From Roseivirga misakiensis (lineage in GTDB: Bacteria; Bacteroidota; Bacteroidia; Cytophagales; Cyclobacteriaceae), in NCBI RefSeq assembly GCF_001747105.1, contig NZ_MDGQ01000005.1, positions 1,860,001-1,924,000 on the forward strand: a DNA stretch of 64,000 nucleotides, given 5' to 3'. Position numbers and translations under genes: made by a program. The notes beneath the pieces were generated by a model. It did not search any database and had not been told where the DNA came from. It saw nothing but the letters and a program-made list of their open reading frames with translations. This document shows positions 26,656 through 36,249 of this stretch, piece after piece (the stretch's first letter is position 1; every line of letters starts with the position of its first letter).

Positions 26656-27412
26656 GAATGTGCTTTATTACGGCTAATCGAGCAACAGTCTTTCTGTTGG
26701 CTTTTAATATTACCCAAGGATTCTTATCCGTATGCGTATGAGAAAACATACGTTCCTTATACTCGGTGTAAGTATCCCAAAGTTCTTGGGCTTTTTCGTC
26801 AACAGGTGACATTTTCCATCGCTTCAATGGATTTTCTCGAATGTCTAAAAATCGCTTTGCCTGCTCCTCCTTGGTGATGGAGAAATATATTTTTAACAAA
26901 ATGATACCGTCGTTAGTGATCATTTCTTCAAAGCTATTTACTTCAGCCATAAATCGCTCATATTCTTCTTCTGAACAGAATCCATTCACGGGTTCTACCA
27001 CAGCCCTATTGTACCAACTCCTATCGAAAAAGACCATTTCTCCCGGATTCGGTAACTGGTTAATGTAACGCTGAAAATACCACTGCCCCCGCTCCTGTTC
27101 TGTAGGTTTTGGTAAGGCAACAACTCGATAGTTTCGTGGATTTAATCGATGCGTCGCACGTCTAATCGCACCACCTTTTCCGGCGGCATCTCGCCCTTCG
27201 AAAAGGAGGCAAACACGCTTATTATATTTGATAACCCACTGCTGTAAGTCGATCAACTGAGCCTGATAATCTTCTAAAGTTTTCTCGTATTTGACGTAAC
27301 GTAAGACCTTCTCAGGATTAATTTGATCTCCCTGTTCAAGCATCATTTTAATGGCCGAACTACTGTTTAATAACTTAAGCTCTTTGTCTGAAAAATTATA
27401 TGGTTCGGTCAT
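26576..27412 (-). CDS. Polyphosphate kinase 2 (second gene of pair)
   Basis: 278 residues. P-loop EGRDAAGKGGAIRR at 72-85, then NPRNYRVVALPKPT, the Walker-B-like block MVFFDRSWYNRAVVEPVNGFC, SITKEEQAKRF and the lid Arg/Lys region with SPVDE. PPK2 enzymes move phosphate between polyphosphate and nucleoside di- or monophosphates. It shares about half its residues with the upstream paralogue and its start overlaps that stop by one base (TAATG). The last ~18 residues are non-conserved and lie over truC in antisense. Confidence 0.93.
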   Translation of the reverse strand: MTEPYNFSDKELKLLNSSSAIKMMLEQGDQINPEKVLRYVKYEKTLEDYQAQLIDLQQWVIKYNKRVCLLFEGRDAAGKGGAIRRATHRLNPRNYRVVALPKPTEQERGQWYFQRYINQLPNPGEMVFFDRSWYNRAVVEPVNGFCSEEEYERFMAEVNSFEEMITNDGIILLKIYFSITKEEQAKRFLDIRENPLKRWKMSPVDEKAQELWDTYTEYKERMFSHTHTDKNPWVILKANRKTVARLAVIKHILKEVPYKEDPLVEGVGTQTQAPSSSD

Positions 27413-28311
27413 TAGGCTAAGTGATAAATTGAACGATGAAATCTCATAACTACATTAGGATCAGGCAAAACCGTGGTATTTGCCTCCTCTTTGCCTTCAT
27501 ATTCAAATTTTGAAAGCACATAACGTATACTTTCCAATCGTGCTATTTTTTTATCATTTGTCTGAAGGATCGTCCATGGACTAAAACTAGTATGTGTATG
27601 GGCGAACATCTGTTCCTTATAGTAGGTGTATTTTTCCCATAGCTCTTGCCCCCGCTCGTCTACAGGACTTAGTTTCCATGATTTAAGTGGATCATACTTT
27701 CGACCATTAAATCGCTTTTGTTGCTGCTCTTTAGTAATAGAAAACCAAAGTTTAATGACATGGATACCGTCCTCAAACAACATGTGTTCGAATTCTGGTA
27801 CTTGGCGCATAAACTGTTGATACTGTTCTTTAGAGCAAAACCCCATTACCGGTTCCACAACCGCCCTATTATACCAGCTCCTATCAAAAAATACGATCTC
27901 GCCCGCGTTAGGTAGTTCTTTTATATATCGCCTGAAATACCACTGTTTCATCTCCAAATCAGTAGGCTTGTTCAAGGCCACCACCCGCATTGCTCTTGGG
28001 TTTAAATGTTCTGAAAAACGCTTAATAGCACCACCTTTTCCTGCTGCATCTCTACCTTCCAAAATGACGGCCACGCGTTGACCTGTTTCTACTATCCAGC
28101 GTTGCAACTTCACCATTTCTACCTGAAGCTGCTCCAGCTGACTTTCATAATCCAGATTGAATAATGCTTTCTCAAGCTTCTTACCACTATTTACTAGGGC
28201 TTCCTCGAGATCAGCACGGCTTTTAACCCTATTAAAATCCTCATTTGTGAGGCTATTCTTGGCTTTTGGTTCATCCATCGACGGATCTTCCTCACCGATA
28301 ATTTCAATCAT
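27412..28311 (-). CDS. Polyphosphate kinase 2 (first gene of pair)
   Basis: 299 residues. An acidic ~45-residue N-terminal extension precedes the PPK2 domain; P-loop LEGRDAAGKGGAIKRF at 84-99, NPRAMRVVALNKPT, IVFFDRSWYNRAVVEPVMGFC, SITKEQQQKRF and SPVDERGQELW. One-domain PPK2, so NDP/polyphosphate interconversion is expected, with ADP or GDP specificity undetermined. A -7-type box (CAAAAATA read on +, 28335-28342) lies 24 bp upstream of the start. Confidence 0.93.
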   Translation of the reverse strand: MIEIIGEEDPSMDEPKAKNSLTNEDFNRVKSRADLEEALVNSGKKLEKALFNLDYESQLEQLQVEMVKLQRWIVETGQRVAVILEGRDAAGKGGAIKRFSEHLNPRAMRVVALNKPTDLEMKQWYFRRYIKELPNAGEIVFFDRSWYNRAVVEPVMGFCSKEQYQQFMRQVPEFEHMLFEDGIHVIKLWFSITKEQQQKRFNGRKYDPLKSWKLSPVDERGQELWEKYTYYKEQMFAHTHTSFSPWTILQTNDKKIARLESIRYVLSKFEYEGKEEANTTVLPDPNVVMRFHRSIYHLA

Positions 28312-28462
28312 CGCTTAAAAATTATGTAACAAATCAAAAATAAAGAAAAAGGGATGAGAAGCACATGACTTAAATCATGAACTTATTATTAAATCACCTT
28401 TATCGATCGTAATACTGAAGCTTTTGAAAAATCGTTATAGATTAGCCACTACAAAATTTATT

Positions 28463-29245
28463 ATGAAGTTCACCACCTCCACTTTCCTCTTATTCTTATT
28501 CGCCTTTTCGGTATCCGCTCAAGATACTATTATCACCATGAAAGGAGATACTTTAAACGGATCATTTTCACTCGCAAAAAGTAATGGAAATGAGTTTGTA
28601 AACTTCACCAGTAATCAGGGTAAAAAAGAGCGTTTCAGGCTTTTTGATGTGAAACAAATTAAGACTGCGGATGGAGAAATATTAGAGCCAATCAGGGTTG
28701 ATAAGCGCTATACTTTTGGTAAGGTAATGGCCAAAGGTTACCTAAGCCTACATAGCTACAGATCAGAAAACTCTAATGTTACTTTCAATCAGCAAATTTT
28801 AACGAACTATGATGGCAGCAGTCTCGCCGTACCCGGTGCTTTTGGCTTTAAAAAGGCAGTGAGTAGGTTTTTGGAAGCATGCCCCGCAGTTAGTGAAAAA
28901 GTAAATGACAAAACACTTGGCAGAGATGATTTGGATCAAATAATTACGGAATACAACAACTGTATTGGAGCGCTAGCGAATAAAAATAAAAGCAATACTA
29001 GCGAAACAACTAAAAATAAAGCGGCTACATCACCCACACTAGCATCGCAAAAGAGTGATTTCGAGACGCTTTTAAAGTATTCAGATGTTATCGAAAATAA
29101 GGAGGATGTTTCGGATATGCTTAATGACTTGGTCCAAAAGCTCTCCACGGGGCAAGCTATACCTAACTATTTAAGAAAAATTATGACTGAAGCGGTATCG
29201 AAAGATGCCAAGCTAAGCGCGCTACTGAAAAAAATACTTGAGTAA
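28463..29245 (+). CDS. Exported protein of unknown function
   Basis: 260 residues from the ATG at 28463 (the TTG 39 bp upstream would put a basic stretch before the signal). The signal peptide ends at SVSAQ (~residue 20). Residues 20-130 look beta-rich (TIITMKGDTLNGSF, FRLFDVKQIKTADGEI), reminiscent of envelope proteins that read a metabolite or cell-wall cue; then a Ser/Thr/Lys linker (175-200) and a C-terminal helical part. Family not recognised. Its stop abuts the stop of the convergent DUF1573 gene with no base between. Confidence 0.7.
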   Translation: MKFTTSTFLLFLFAFSVSAQDTIITMKGDTLNGSFSLAKSNGNEFVNFTSNQGKKERFRLFDVKQIKTADGEILEPIRVDKRYTFGKVMAKGYLSLHSYRSENSNVTFNQQILTNYDGSSLAVPGAFGFKKAVSRFLEACPAVSEKVNDKTLGRDDLDQIITEYNNCIGALANKNKSNTSETTKNKAATSPTLASQKSDFETLLKYSDVIENKEDVSDMLNDLVQKLSTGQAIPNYLRKIMTEAVSKDAKLSALLKKILE

Positions 29246-30289
29246 TTATTTCACATGTGCTCTAAAGCTTAGCACCTGAACCGGTTTTTTAGGGTCATTG
29301 CTAAAGATGGCTATTGTCTTTTTTTCTAGCCCCAACCTACCTTTTGCATTAAAGGTGACCCGAAGCCTCTGGGAAGATCCTGGTGAGATTGAGCTGATCT
29401 GATTGAAGGCCAAACAGTCACAATTGGACTCCATTTTTTCAATCTCTAACAACTCATTACCATTATTTGCTAAAGAAATAACCACATCTTTTGATTGCCC
29501 GACTTTTATTACTTTGAAATCATAGTTGATAATATTGGAATACAATCGAGCCCCGCTAGGTTCATCAGTCCTTGGCAGTAAAGTATATTGGATAGGTAAG
29601 GCTACCAGAAGCTTACTCTCTTGATATATTTTGACGATTTTCCGTTGAAACCCCAATTGAGACGCGTCATTTGAAGCAAAACTTATTTGCATTTGAGCAA
29701 ATTGATGGTGATTCACTTGATCGGATGAAAAACTGACTTGAATAGAATCGCTCACAGTCAATTTATCCAAATCCAACAGGTCTTCTCCTCCTAAATTATA
29801 AACATCGAATTGCGCCTTGAGTGTATCTCCCCTATATCCAGCTTTCAGATTGAATACTTCTTCTTTAGTTCTAAAAGGCCAGTAGACATTTCTATAAGCC
29901 TTAAAAACATCAAGCTCTCCTTGCAATACTTTGAATGTGAGTTGATAGCCATGAAGTAAAAAATCATCACCATCCAGAAGCCTCAATTCATATTCATAAT
30001 CCCCAGCTTCTGTAGGTAACGCTATATTAATAGGAATATCGATACTCTCCCCCGACCGGACTTTGGTTGATCCTTCTTCAAACTTTAAGTTTGAATGATC
30101 CGTCCACAAGTTTAAATCCACATCTTTTTCGCCACGATTTGTCCAAGTGATGGTTCGCTTAAACCGTTTAAACTCACCTTCTAACACACCCAAATCCATA
30201 AATTCAAGAGCTTGGCCAAAGCCCATATCACCGATAAACACAATCAGAGCGAGTGATAAAATAAAACGTTTCAATAGTCTTAAAAACAT
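29246..30289 (-). CDS. Exported DUF1573-domain protein
   Basis: 347 residues from the ATG at 30289; a signal peptide ends near MGFGQ (~residue 24). It contains repeated Ig-like folds: an N-terminal ITWTNRGEKDVDLNLW domain, a middle domain, and a C-terminal DUF1573 domain with the hallmark ESNCDCLAF (two cysteines) followed by SPGSSQRLRVTFNAKGRLG and FSNDPKKPVQVL. DUF1573 proteins are periplasmic or surface Ig-like proteins common in Bacteroidetes. Partner unknown. Confidence 0.83.
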   Translation of the reverse strand: MFLRLLKRFILSLALIVFIGDMGFGQALEFMDLGVLEGEFKRFKRTITWTNRGEKDVDLNLWTDHSNLKFEEGSTKVRSGESIDIPINIALPTEAGDYEYELRLLDGDDFLLHGYQLTFKVLQGELDVFKAYRNVYWPFRTKEEVFNLKAGYRGDTLKAQFDVYNLGGEDLLDLDKLTVSDSIQVSFSSDQVNHHQFAQMQISFASNDASQLGFQRKIVKIYQESKLLVALPIQYTLLPRTDEPSGARLYSNIINYDFKVIKVGQSKDVVISLANNGNELLEIEKMESNCDCLAFNQISSISPGSSQRLRVTFNAKGRLGLEKKTIAIFSNDPKKPVQVLSFRAHVK

Positions 30290-30382
30290 AAATGAGGTCT
30301 GGTCTCTAAAGCACACGAAATTAAACGTTGATTTTTTGAATTGAGCATGTCTTTATTATTTAATTTGCCCAAAATATTACGA

Positions 30383-31354
30383 ATGGCACGAATACTTACT
30401 GGCATACAGAGTTCAGGTAAACCACACCTTGGTAATATCCTTGGTGCTATGAAACCAGCGATAGATTTATCCAATGATGACAAAAACGATTCATTCTTCT
30501 TCATTGCCGACCTTCACTCTTTAACCACTATCAAGGACCCAAAAGTAAGAATTGAGAATACGAACGCTGTGGCTGCAGCTTGGTTGGCATTTGGTTTCGA
30601 TACGGCCAAAAACACTTTTTACCGCCAGTCGCGTGTGCCTGAAGTATGTGAGCTAAACTGGTACCTCAACTGTTTTGCACCCTACCCTATGTTGGCCAAT
30701 GCGCATAGCTTTAAAGACAAATCAGACCGACTGGCAGATGTAAATGCTGGTTTATTCGTTTATCCTGTCCTTATGGCCTGCGACATTCTCCTTTACGATG
30801 CGAACATAGTGCCTGTGGGTAAAGATCAGCGTCAACACTTAGAGATGACAAGAGACATTGCCAATTCTTTTAACCATCAATATGGTGACGTTTTTGTGTT
30901 ACCTGACGCCCAAATCAATGAGGAGGTCATGACGATTCCAGGTATTGATGGGCAAAAAATGAGTAAGTCCTATGGAAATACAATTGATATTTTCCAAACA
31001 GATAAGGCGCTCCGCAAGAACATCATGAAAATTGTATCGGATAGCACACCACTAGAGGATCCAAAAGATCCAGCAAATGACATCACTTTTTCACTATTCG
31101 AGCTTTTGGCAGATGACGATCAAATTGCGGAAATGAAATCAAATTATCTGGGAGGCAACTATGGTTATGGCCATGCCAAACAAGCCCTCTATGAGCTGAT
31201 AATTTCTAAATACAGCAAAGAAAGGGAGACGTATAATCACTACATCGAAAACCCTGCATTATTAGAAGAGCAATTGCTCATCGGTGAAGAAAAGGCCAGA
31301 AAAGTGGCAAGAGAAGTGCTCGATAGAGTGAAAAGCGTCTTAGGTTTTGCCTAA
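30383..31354 (+). CDS. trpS: Tryptophanyl-tRNA synthetase
   Basis: 323 residues from MARILTG at 30383, the usual start of the family; upstream ATG codons add non-conserved residues. Class I signature PHLGN at 14-18, a KDQRQHLEMTRDIA block and the KMSKS motif near 192-196 (QKMSKSYGN). It charges tRNA-Trp. The length is normal for bacterial TrpS. Confidence 0.96.
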   Translation: MARILTGIQSSGKPHLGNILGAMKPAIDLSNDDKNDSFFFIADLHSLTTIKDPKVRIENTNAVAAAWLAFGFDTAKNTFYRQSRVPEVCELNWYLNCFAPYPMLANAHSFKDKSDRLADVNAGLFVYPVLMACDILLYDANIVPVGKDQRQHLEMTRDIANSFNHQYGDVFVLPDAQINEEVMTIPGIDGQKMSKSYGNTIDIFQTDKALRKNIMKIVSDSTPLEDPKDPANDITFSLFELLADDDQIAEMKSNYLGGNYGYGHAKQALYELIISKYSKERETYNHYIENPALLEEQLLIGEEKARKVAREVLDRVKSVLGFA

Positions 31355-31456
31355 AATCTAAGGTCTAATACACTTAATCGAAGTAATAGGACGGTTGAAC
31401 GAATTGGTAGCCTAGGGACTATCAAGACAAGGTAGGTTTGTCAAAACTTACTTGTT

Positions 31457-33424
31457 ATGAATACCAAATATTTACTCCCAATTGTCCTAGTCTTCATTTT
31501 CAGTGCTTGTATTGAGCAACCAGAGATCATTGAGCCACCTCTTGAGGACGTAGAATTAACCTTTCCTGATGGTTTTAATTTCAAAACTAGTCGATCACTA
31601 GATATTTCTATTGAAGACGATCGACAAGGGGTGATTTATGAGATAAGTTATTTATTAGAAGATCAAAAACAGGTTTTAGGAAGATACAATCGAACAGGCA
31701 ACAACACCATCATTCATATTTCCATACCGACCTCCACTCAAGAAATTGAGATTCTACAAAAATCATCCACTGGTGAAGCGCTATACCTCTTTGAGGTTCC
31801 AACAAATGCTATAACGCTAGAGGCAGATTTAAATATTAATACCATTGGCCAATCAGCTTTTACGACTAATAATGACTGTATCGATAGGCTTTATGCAGTT
31901 GAAAGTTCGAATCGTGGATTTTGGAGTATAGATTTGACAAGCGGCGATTATGAGGATACCGATTTACCACTTTTAGAGGGAGGTGGTTCTATTGCCTGCG
32001 CACTTGACCAATCGCAAGGCCTTGTCTATTACAACGTAAGAGAAACTTTATATCAATATGACGTAGCAACGGGAGCATTCAGTGTGGCGCAAGAAGGAAA
32101 CCCCTTCAATGGGAATTATCCACGCCTCACCTACTACGACGGGCATTTTTGGATGAGTAATGGCACAAAGCTCTATAAGGTAGATGCTGTGACTAACGAA
32201 ACTGTGGCTAGTTATACCATTTCAGGATTCGTAAACAATAGTTCTGGAGGCGATTTGGCGTTTGATTCAAACGGAGAACTATATCTCGCTTGTTTTTCAG
32301 GCCTCTATAAATTCGACAGTTTCAACGGCAACCAAGCAACGCTTATCAGAATTAGTGCCGAGAACTTTCCTTTTCAACTTACGTCTATGGCGATCGATCG
32401 CGAGGATCGAATATATGTCGCAACGAATGACGGTAATTCAAAATTGATAGAAATCAGTAAAGAAGATGGTTCTTACCAAATACTGAAAACCTATAACCAC
32501 AAAATCAATGACCTTACGGCTTGGCGTTGTTCTGCCGATGAATTACCTCAACAAGACTCTGATAATGATGGAGTTATTGATAAATTAGACGATTATCCGA
32601 ATGATGCAGACGTTGCTTTCGATGTATATACTCCGTCAGCGTTGGGCATGGGTACGCTCGCTTATGAAGACTTGTGGCCAGTCCAAGGAGATTATGACTT
32701 TAACGATTTGGTGATCGGCTATCGCTTCGTAAATGTGATGAATAGTAGTAACCGATCGGTTCGAATGGAAATAGAATTGACAATTAAAGCTGTCGGTGCA
32801 GGCGATCATAGTGGTTTCGCCATAGAGCTTCCATTCAACAAAACAGATATTGCGTCTGTAACGGGTCACGAAGTAAACGGTAGTCTAATTTCACTAGATG
32901 CCAATGGACTCGAAGCAGGGCAGTCAAAAGCCGTGATAGTCATATTCAACGATGCCTATGATCATGTATCGCCAAATCCAGGAGAAACTTTTGTGAATAC
33001 GGTGGATAGTGAAAATTCTACGGCCACAAAATCCTTCAATATTCTGGTCCAATTTGTAAGTCCGATAGAGGCTTCGCAAATGAGTGAGGCTCCGTTTAAC
33101 CCTTTCATTTTCTCAAGTTATAATAGAGGTAAAGAAATACATTTGAGCGGAAAATCACCGACTGATTTAGCCGATATAAGCCTCTTTGGTACTGCAGATG
33201 ATGACACCAACCCAGGTTTTAACAAGTTCTATCAAAATGTAGACAACCTACCATGGGCCATTAATGTAATTCACAATTTCAGGCATCCAATAGAAAAGAC
33301 TCGAATCGATAAGGCTTATAATCGCTTTAGAGACTGGGGTATGAGCAGAGGGACAAATTACAAAGACTGGTATGGCGACAATTCTGGTTACAGGAATCTG
33401 TCTAAAATATACCTTCGCGACTAA
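31457..33424 (+). CDS. LruC-domain lipoprotein with beta-propeller
   Basis: 655 residues. Lipobox Cys18 (FSAC). Residues ~140-360 repeat short beta blades (RLYAVESSNRGFWSIDL, LYKVDAVTNETV, LYKFDSFNGNQATLI, IYVATNDGNSKLIEI) and look like an NHL/PQQ-type propeller. Next is a calcium-type repeat DSDNDGVIDKLDDYPND (~370-386). The C-terminal ~265 residues are a LruC domain: YEDLWPVQGDYDFNDLVIGY and later GFAIELPFN, a domain first named in Leptospira. A surface-exposed role is likely; the ligand is unknown. Confidence 0.85.
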   Translation: MNTKYLLPIVLVFIFSACIEQPEIIEPPLEDVELTFPDGFNFKTSRSLDISIEDDRQGVIYEISYLLEDQKQVLGRYNRTGNNTIIHISIPTSTQEIEILQKSSTGEALYLFEVPTNAITLEADLNINTIGQSAFTTNNDCIDRLYAVESSNRGFWSIDLTSGDYEDTDLPLLEGGGSIACALDQSQGLVYYNVRETLYQYDVATGAFSVAQEGNPFNGNYPRLTYYDGHFWMSNGTKLYKVDAVTNETVASYTISGFVNNSSGGDLAFDSNGELYLACFSGLYKFDSFNGNQATLIRISAENFPFQLTSMAIDREDRIYVATNDGNSKLIEISKEDGSYQILKTYNHKINDLTAWRCSADELPQQDSDNDGVIDKLDDYPNDADVAFDVYTPSALGMGTLAYEDLWPVQGDYDFNDLVIGYRFVNVMNSSNRSVRMEIELTIKAVGAGDHSGFAIELPFNKTDIASVTGHEVNGSLISLDANGLEAGQSKAVIVIFNDAYDHVSPNPGETFVNTVDSENSTATKSFNILVQFVSPIEASQMSEAPFNPFIFSSYNRGKEIHLSGKSPTDLADISLFGTADDDTNPGFNKFYQNVDNLPWAINVIHNFRHPIEKTRIDKAYNRFRDWGMSRGTNYKDWYGDNSGYRNLSKIYLRD

Positions 33425-33511
33425 CTAATCTTCACTTTTCTTGTAATTTTCTGAACCAATAGCTGCACCAAACGCTTAAGTTTATCGTTAGCTTGTTATA
33501 AATTAGTGGTA

Positions 33512-34051
33512 ATGAAGGTTTTCAAGAGTTTATTAGCTGTCCTAATCTCGTTAAGCATTGTGTCTTGTGGTGATGATTCTACAGCGGACGCAGAGTTTAC
33601 TGGCAATGAAGTGAGACTGGAAATGATTCCTGGCACGGTTCAAGGGAATACAACCACAGGAACCTTAGTGATTAAAGAGAAAAGCAATGGACAGGCACAG
33701 CTTGAAATCACACTAAACAATGCCTTAAGCAATGCCGATCATCCAGTTCACCTCCACTTTGGGAGCCTAGACGATGATGGTGAAGTAGCCTTACTACTCG
33801 GTAGGTTAAGAGAAAGCAACGGAATAGGTTCGAGCACGACCATCTTAAATGCGCTTGATGACAACACGGAAATCACGTATTCCAGCTTCTTAAACTTTGA
33901 TGGAAGTATTAAAATCCACTTTGAAGATTCAGGACCATTGGAAAATGAAATCCTTGGTGCTGTGAACGTGGGCATCAACAGAGTACAAAACCAAGCTTAT
34001 CTGGATGGCATTAAATCCATCACAGTTTGTAATTCAGAGTTTAAAAACTAG
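33512..34051 (+). CDS. CHRD-like lipoprotein
   Basis: 179 residues from the ATG at 33512 (GTG at 33506 is possible). Lipobox Cys at ~19 (SIVSCGDD). The domain repeats the CHRD pattern of Bacteroidetes lipoproteins: TGNEVRLEMIPGTVQGN, NADHPVHLHFGSLDDDGEVALLLGRL and a closing GAVNVGINRV. CHRD-like domains are surface beta barrels of unknown ligand. The gene is co-oriented with the LruC lipoprotein gene 87 bp upstream. Confidence 0.65.
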   Translation: MKVFKSLLAVLISLSIVSCGDDSTADAEFTGNEVRLEMIPGTVQGNTTTGTLVIKEKSNGQAQLEITLNNALSNADHPVHLHFGSLDDDGEVALLLGRLRESNGIGSSTTILNALDDNTEITYSSFLNFDGSIKIHFEDSGPLENEILGAVNVGINRVQNQAYLDGIKSITVCNSEFKN

Positions 34052-34209
34052 ACTCCCCTTTCTTCGGATTTGAATTAGGCTATTTCTGGCTCCATTAAAG
34101 CCTGATGAATCTATGCGTATTCCAACGACTAATTCTATTTCACTTTCATAGAAAACATAACCTCGTTTGGCTATTTTCTTAATATTATTGCGCTGAAATA
34201 AATCTTACT

Positions 34210-36249
34210 ATGCACAATCCCCTACTCAGCAAGTTTCAAACTCCGTTTAATACGCCTCCTTTTGAAGAGATAACGAATGATCACTTCAAACCAGCTATTG
34301 AACAACTCATTAGCGAGGCAAAAAAGGAAATCGATGACATCATAAAGAATGAAGCAAAAGCGGATTTCGACAATACTATTGTTGCTCTTGAAAAAAGTGG
34401 TAAGCAACTCGATCGCGCTTCTTCAGTTTTCTTCAATTTAAACTCTGCTGAGACAAGTGATGAAATTCAGCTATTAGCAAGAGATATATCGCCGTTACTA
34501 ACAGAGTTTTCTAATGACATTCTGTTGAACCAATCCCTTTTCGCTAGAGTAAAAGAGGTTTTTGATACTATTGACCAATCAAATTTGACTGAGGAGCAGC
34601 AAACCTTACTGAGCAAGACTTATAAAGGATTTGTGAGAAACGGTGCGTTACTGAATGAGGTGGATAAAGAAAAGCTTAGGAGTATAGATGTAGAGTTATC
34701 ACAACTTTCGCTTGAATTTGGAGAACATGTGCTTGCCGAAACCAACAAATATGAAATGGTTTTGACAAATGAGTCCGATTTAGAAGGATTACCCCCTTTC
34801 GCCATAGAGCAAGCGAAAGAAACAGCCAAAGAAAAAGGACATGACGACTCTTGGGTTATTACCCTTGATTACCCAAGTTATGTGCCCTTCATGACTTATG
34901 CCAAGCAGCGTCACCTGAGAAAAGAGTTAAGTATCGCTTTTTCTACCAAAGCCTTTAAAGGTGATGAGCTGGATAACCAAGAAATTGTCAAAAAGATAGT
35001 AAACCTCAGAAATGAGCGCGCTGCTCTTTTAGGTTACGAAACGCATGCGCATTTCATTTTAGAAGAACGCATGGCTGAATCACCTAAGAAAGTAATGGAT
35101 TTCTTAGGAGAGATACGCGAATATGGGAAACCCGGTGCCGAAGATGATGTGCAACAAGTAGCTGAATTCGCCAAATCACTTGATGGTTTGGAGGATTTGC
35201 AAAAATGGGATTTCGGTTATTACTCAGAAAAGCTCAAAAAAGAGAAATACAGCATAGACGATGAGCTGCTGAAACCATATTTTCAATTAGAAAAAGTTGT
35301 TGAAGGAGTTTTTAAAACTGCCGAACTACTTTTTGGCTTAACCTTCGAACAAAACGACGAAATCCAAAAGTACCATCAAGATGTGACGGTGTATGAAGTG
35401 AAGGATGAAAATGGAGCACATGTGTCTGTATTCTATGCCGATTTCTTTCCGCGAGCCGGCAAAAGGGCTGGAGCTTGGATGACTTCTTATGCGGGACAAT
35501 TCAAAGATGGAAACGAGAACCACCGACCGCATGTATCTATTGTTTGTAATTTTACCAAACCGACCGGAACTACGCCTTCCTTACTCACCTTTAATGAAGT
35601 AACAACACTTTTCCATGAGTTTGGGCACGCTTTGCACGGTATGTTGGCCAATGGCACTTACGAAAGCCTATCCGGCACTAGTGTATTTTGGGATTTTGTA
35701 GAACTACCTTCGCAGATTTTAGAAAATTGGTGCTATGAAAAAGAATGCCTCGACCTATTCGCTACACATTATGAAACAGGCGAACCTATACCAACCGAAT
35801 TGATAGAGAAGATTAAAGCCTCTGCCAACTTTATGGAAGGTTATCAGACGATGCGTCAATTGACATTCGGATTGTTAGATATGGCTTGGCATGGGCAAGA
35901 CAATTCAGGAGTCAATGATGTAGAAGCCTTTGAGAAGGATATTTTTGCTCAAACTGATGTGCTACCAGCAGTATCAGGTACAAATATGAGCTGCTCATTC
36001 TCTCATATTTTCCAGGGCGGCTATTCGGCAGGCTATTATAGCTACAAATGGGCAGAAGTGCTCGATGCAGATGCCTTTGCCTATTTCAAAGAGCATGGCA
36101 TTTTCAATAAAGAAATCGCCAATAAATTCAAGGAACACGTTCTTTCAGCAGGAGGATCAGCCCACCCGATGACGCTTTATAAACGATTTAGAGGTCAAGA
36201 ACCTGATGTGAAGGCACTATTAAAACGAGCTGGACTTTTAAAGGATTGA
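34210..36249 (+). CDS. M3 family metallopeptidase (oligopeptidase A/Dcp type)
   Basis: 679-residue cytosolic zinc peptidase. The zinc site is HEFGH at 469-473 with third ligand Glu498 in DFVELPSQILE; a PGAWMTSYAGQ-like GAWMTSY segment and the C-terminal YSAGYYSYKWAEVLDADAF complete the family pattern. Clears oligopeptides of roughly 5-20 residues. Whether it acts as peptidyl-dipeptidase (Dcp) or oligopeptidase A is undecided. Its TGA overlaps the TTG start of the MFS gene. Confidence 0.92.
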   Translation: MHNPLLSKFQTPFNTPPFEEITNDHFKPAIEQLISEAKKEIDDIIKNEAKADFDNTIVALEKSGKQLDRASSVFFNLNSAETSDEIQLLARDISPLLTEFSNDILLNQSLFARVKEVFDTIDQSNLTEEQQTLLSKTYKGFVRNGALLNEVDKEKLRSIDVELSQLSLEFGEHVLAETNKYEMVLTNESDLEGLPPFAIEQAKETAKEKGHDDSWVITLDYPSYVPFMTYAKQRHLRKELSIAFSTKAFKGDELDNQEIVKKIVNLRNERAALLGYETHAHFILEERMAESPKKVMDFLGEIREYGKPGAEDDVQQVAEFAKSLDGLEDLQKWDFGYYSEKLKKEKYSIDDELLKPYFQLEKVVEGVFKTAELLFGLTFEQNDEIQKYHQDVTVYEVKDENGAHVSVFYADFFPRAGKRAGAWMTSYAGQFKDGNENHRPHVSIVCNFTKPTGTTPSLLTFNEVTTLFHEFGHALHGMLANGTYESLSGTSVFWDFVELPSQILENWCYEKECLDLFATHYETGEPIPTELIEKIKASANFMEGYQTMRQLTFGLLDMAWHGQDNSGVNDVEAFEKDIFAQTDVLPAVSGTNMSCSFSHIFQGGYSAGYYSYKWAEVLDADAFAYFKEHGIFNKEIANKFKEHVLSAGGSAHPMTLYKRFRGQEPDVKALLKRAGLLKD

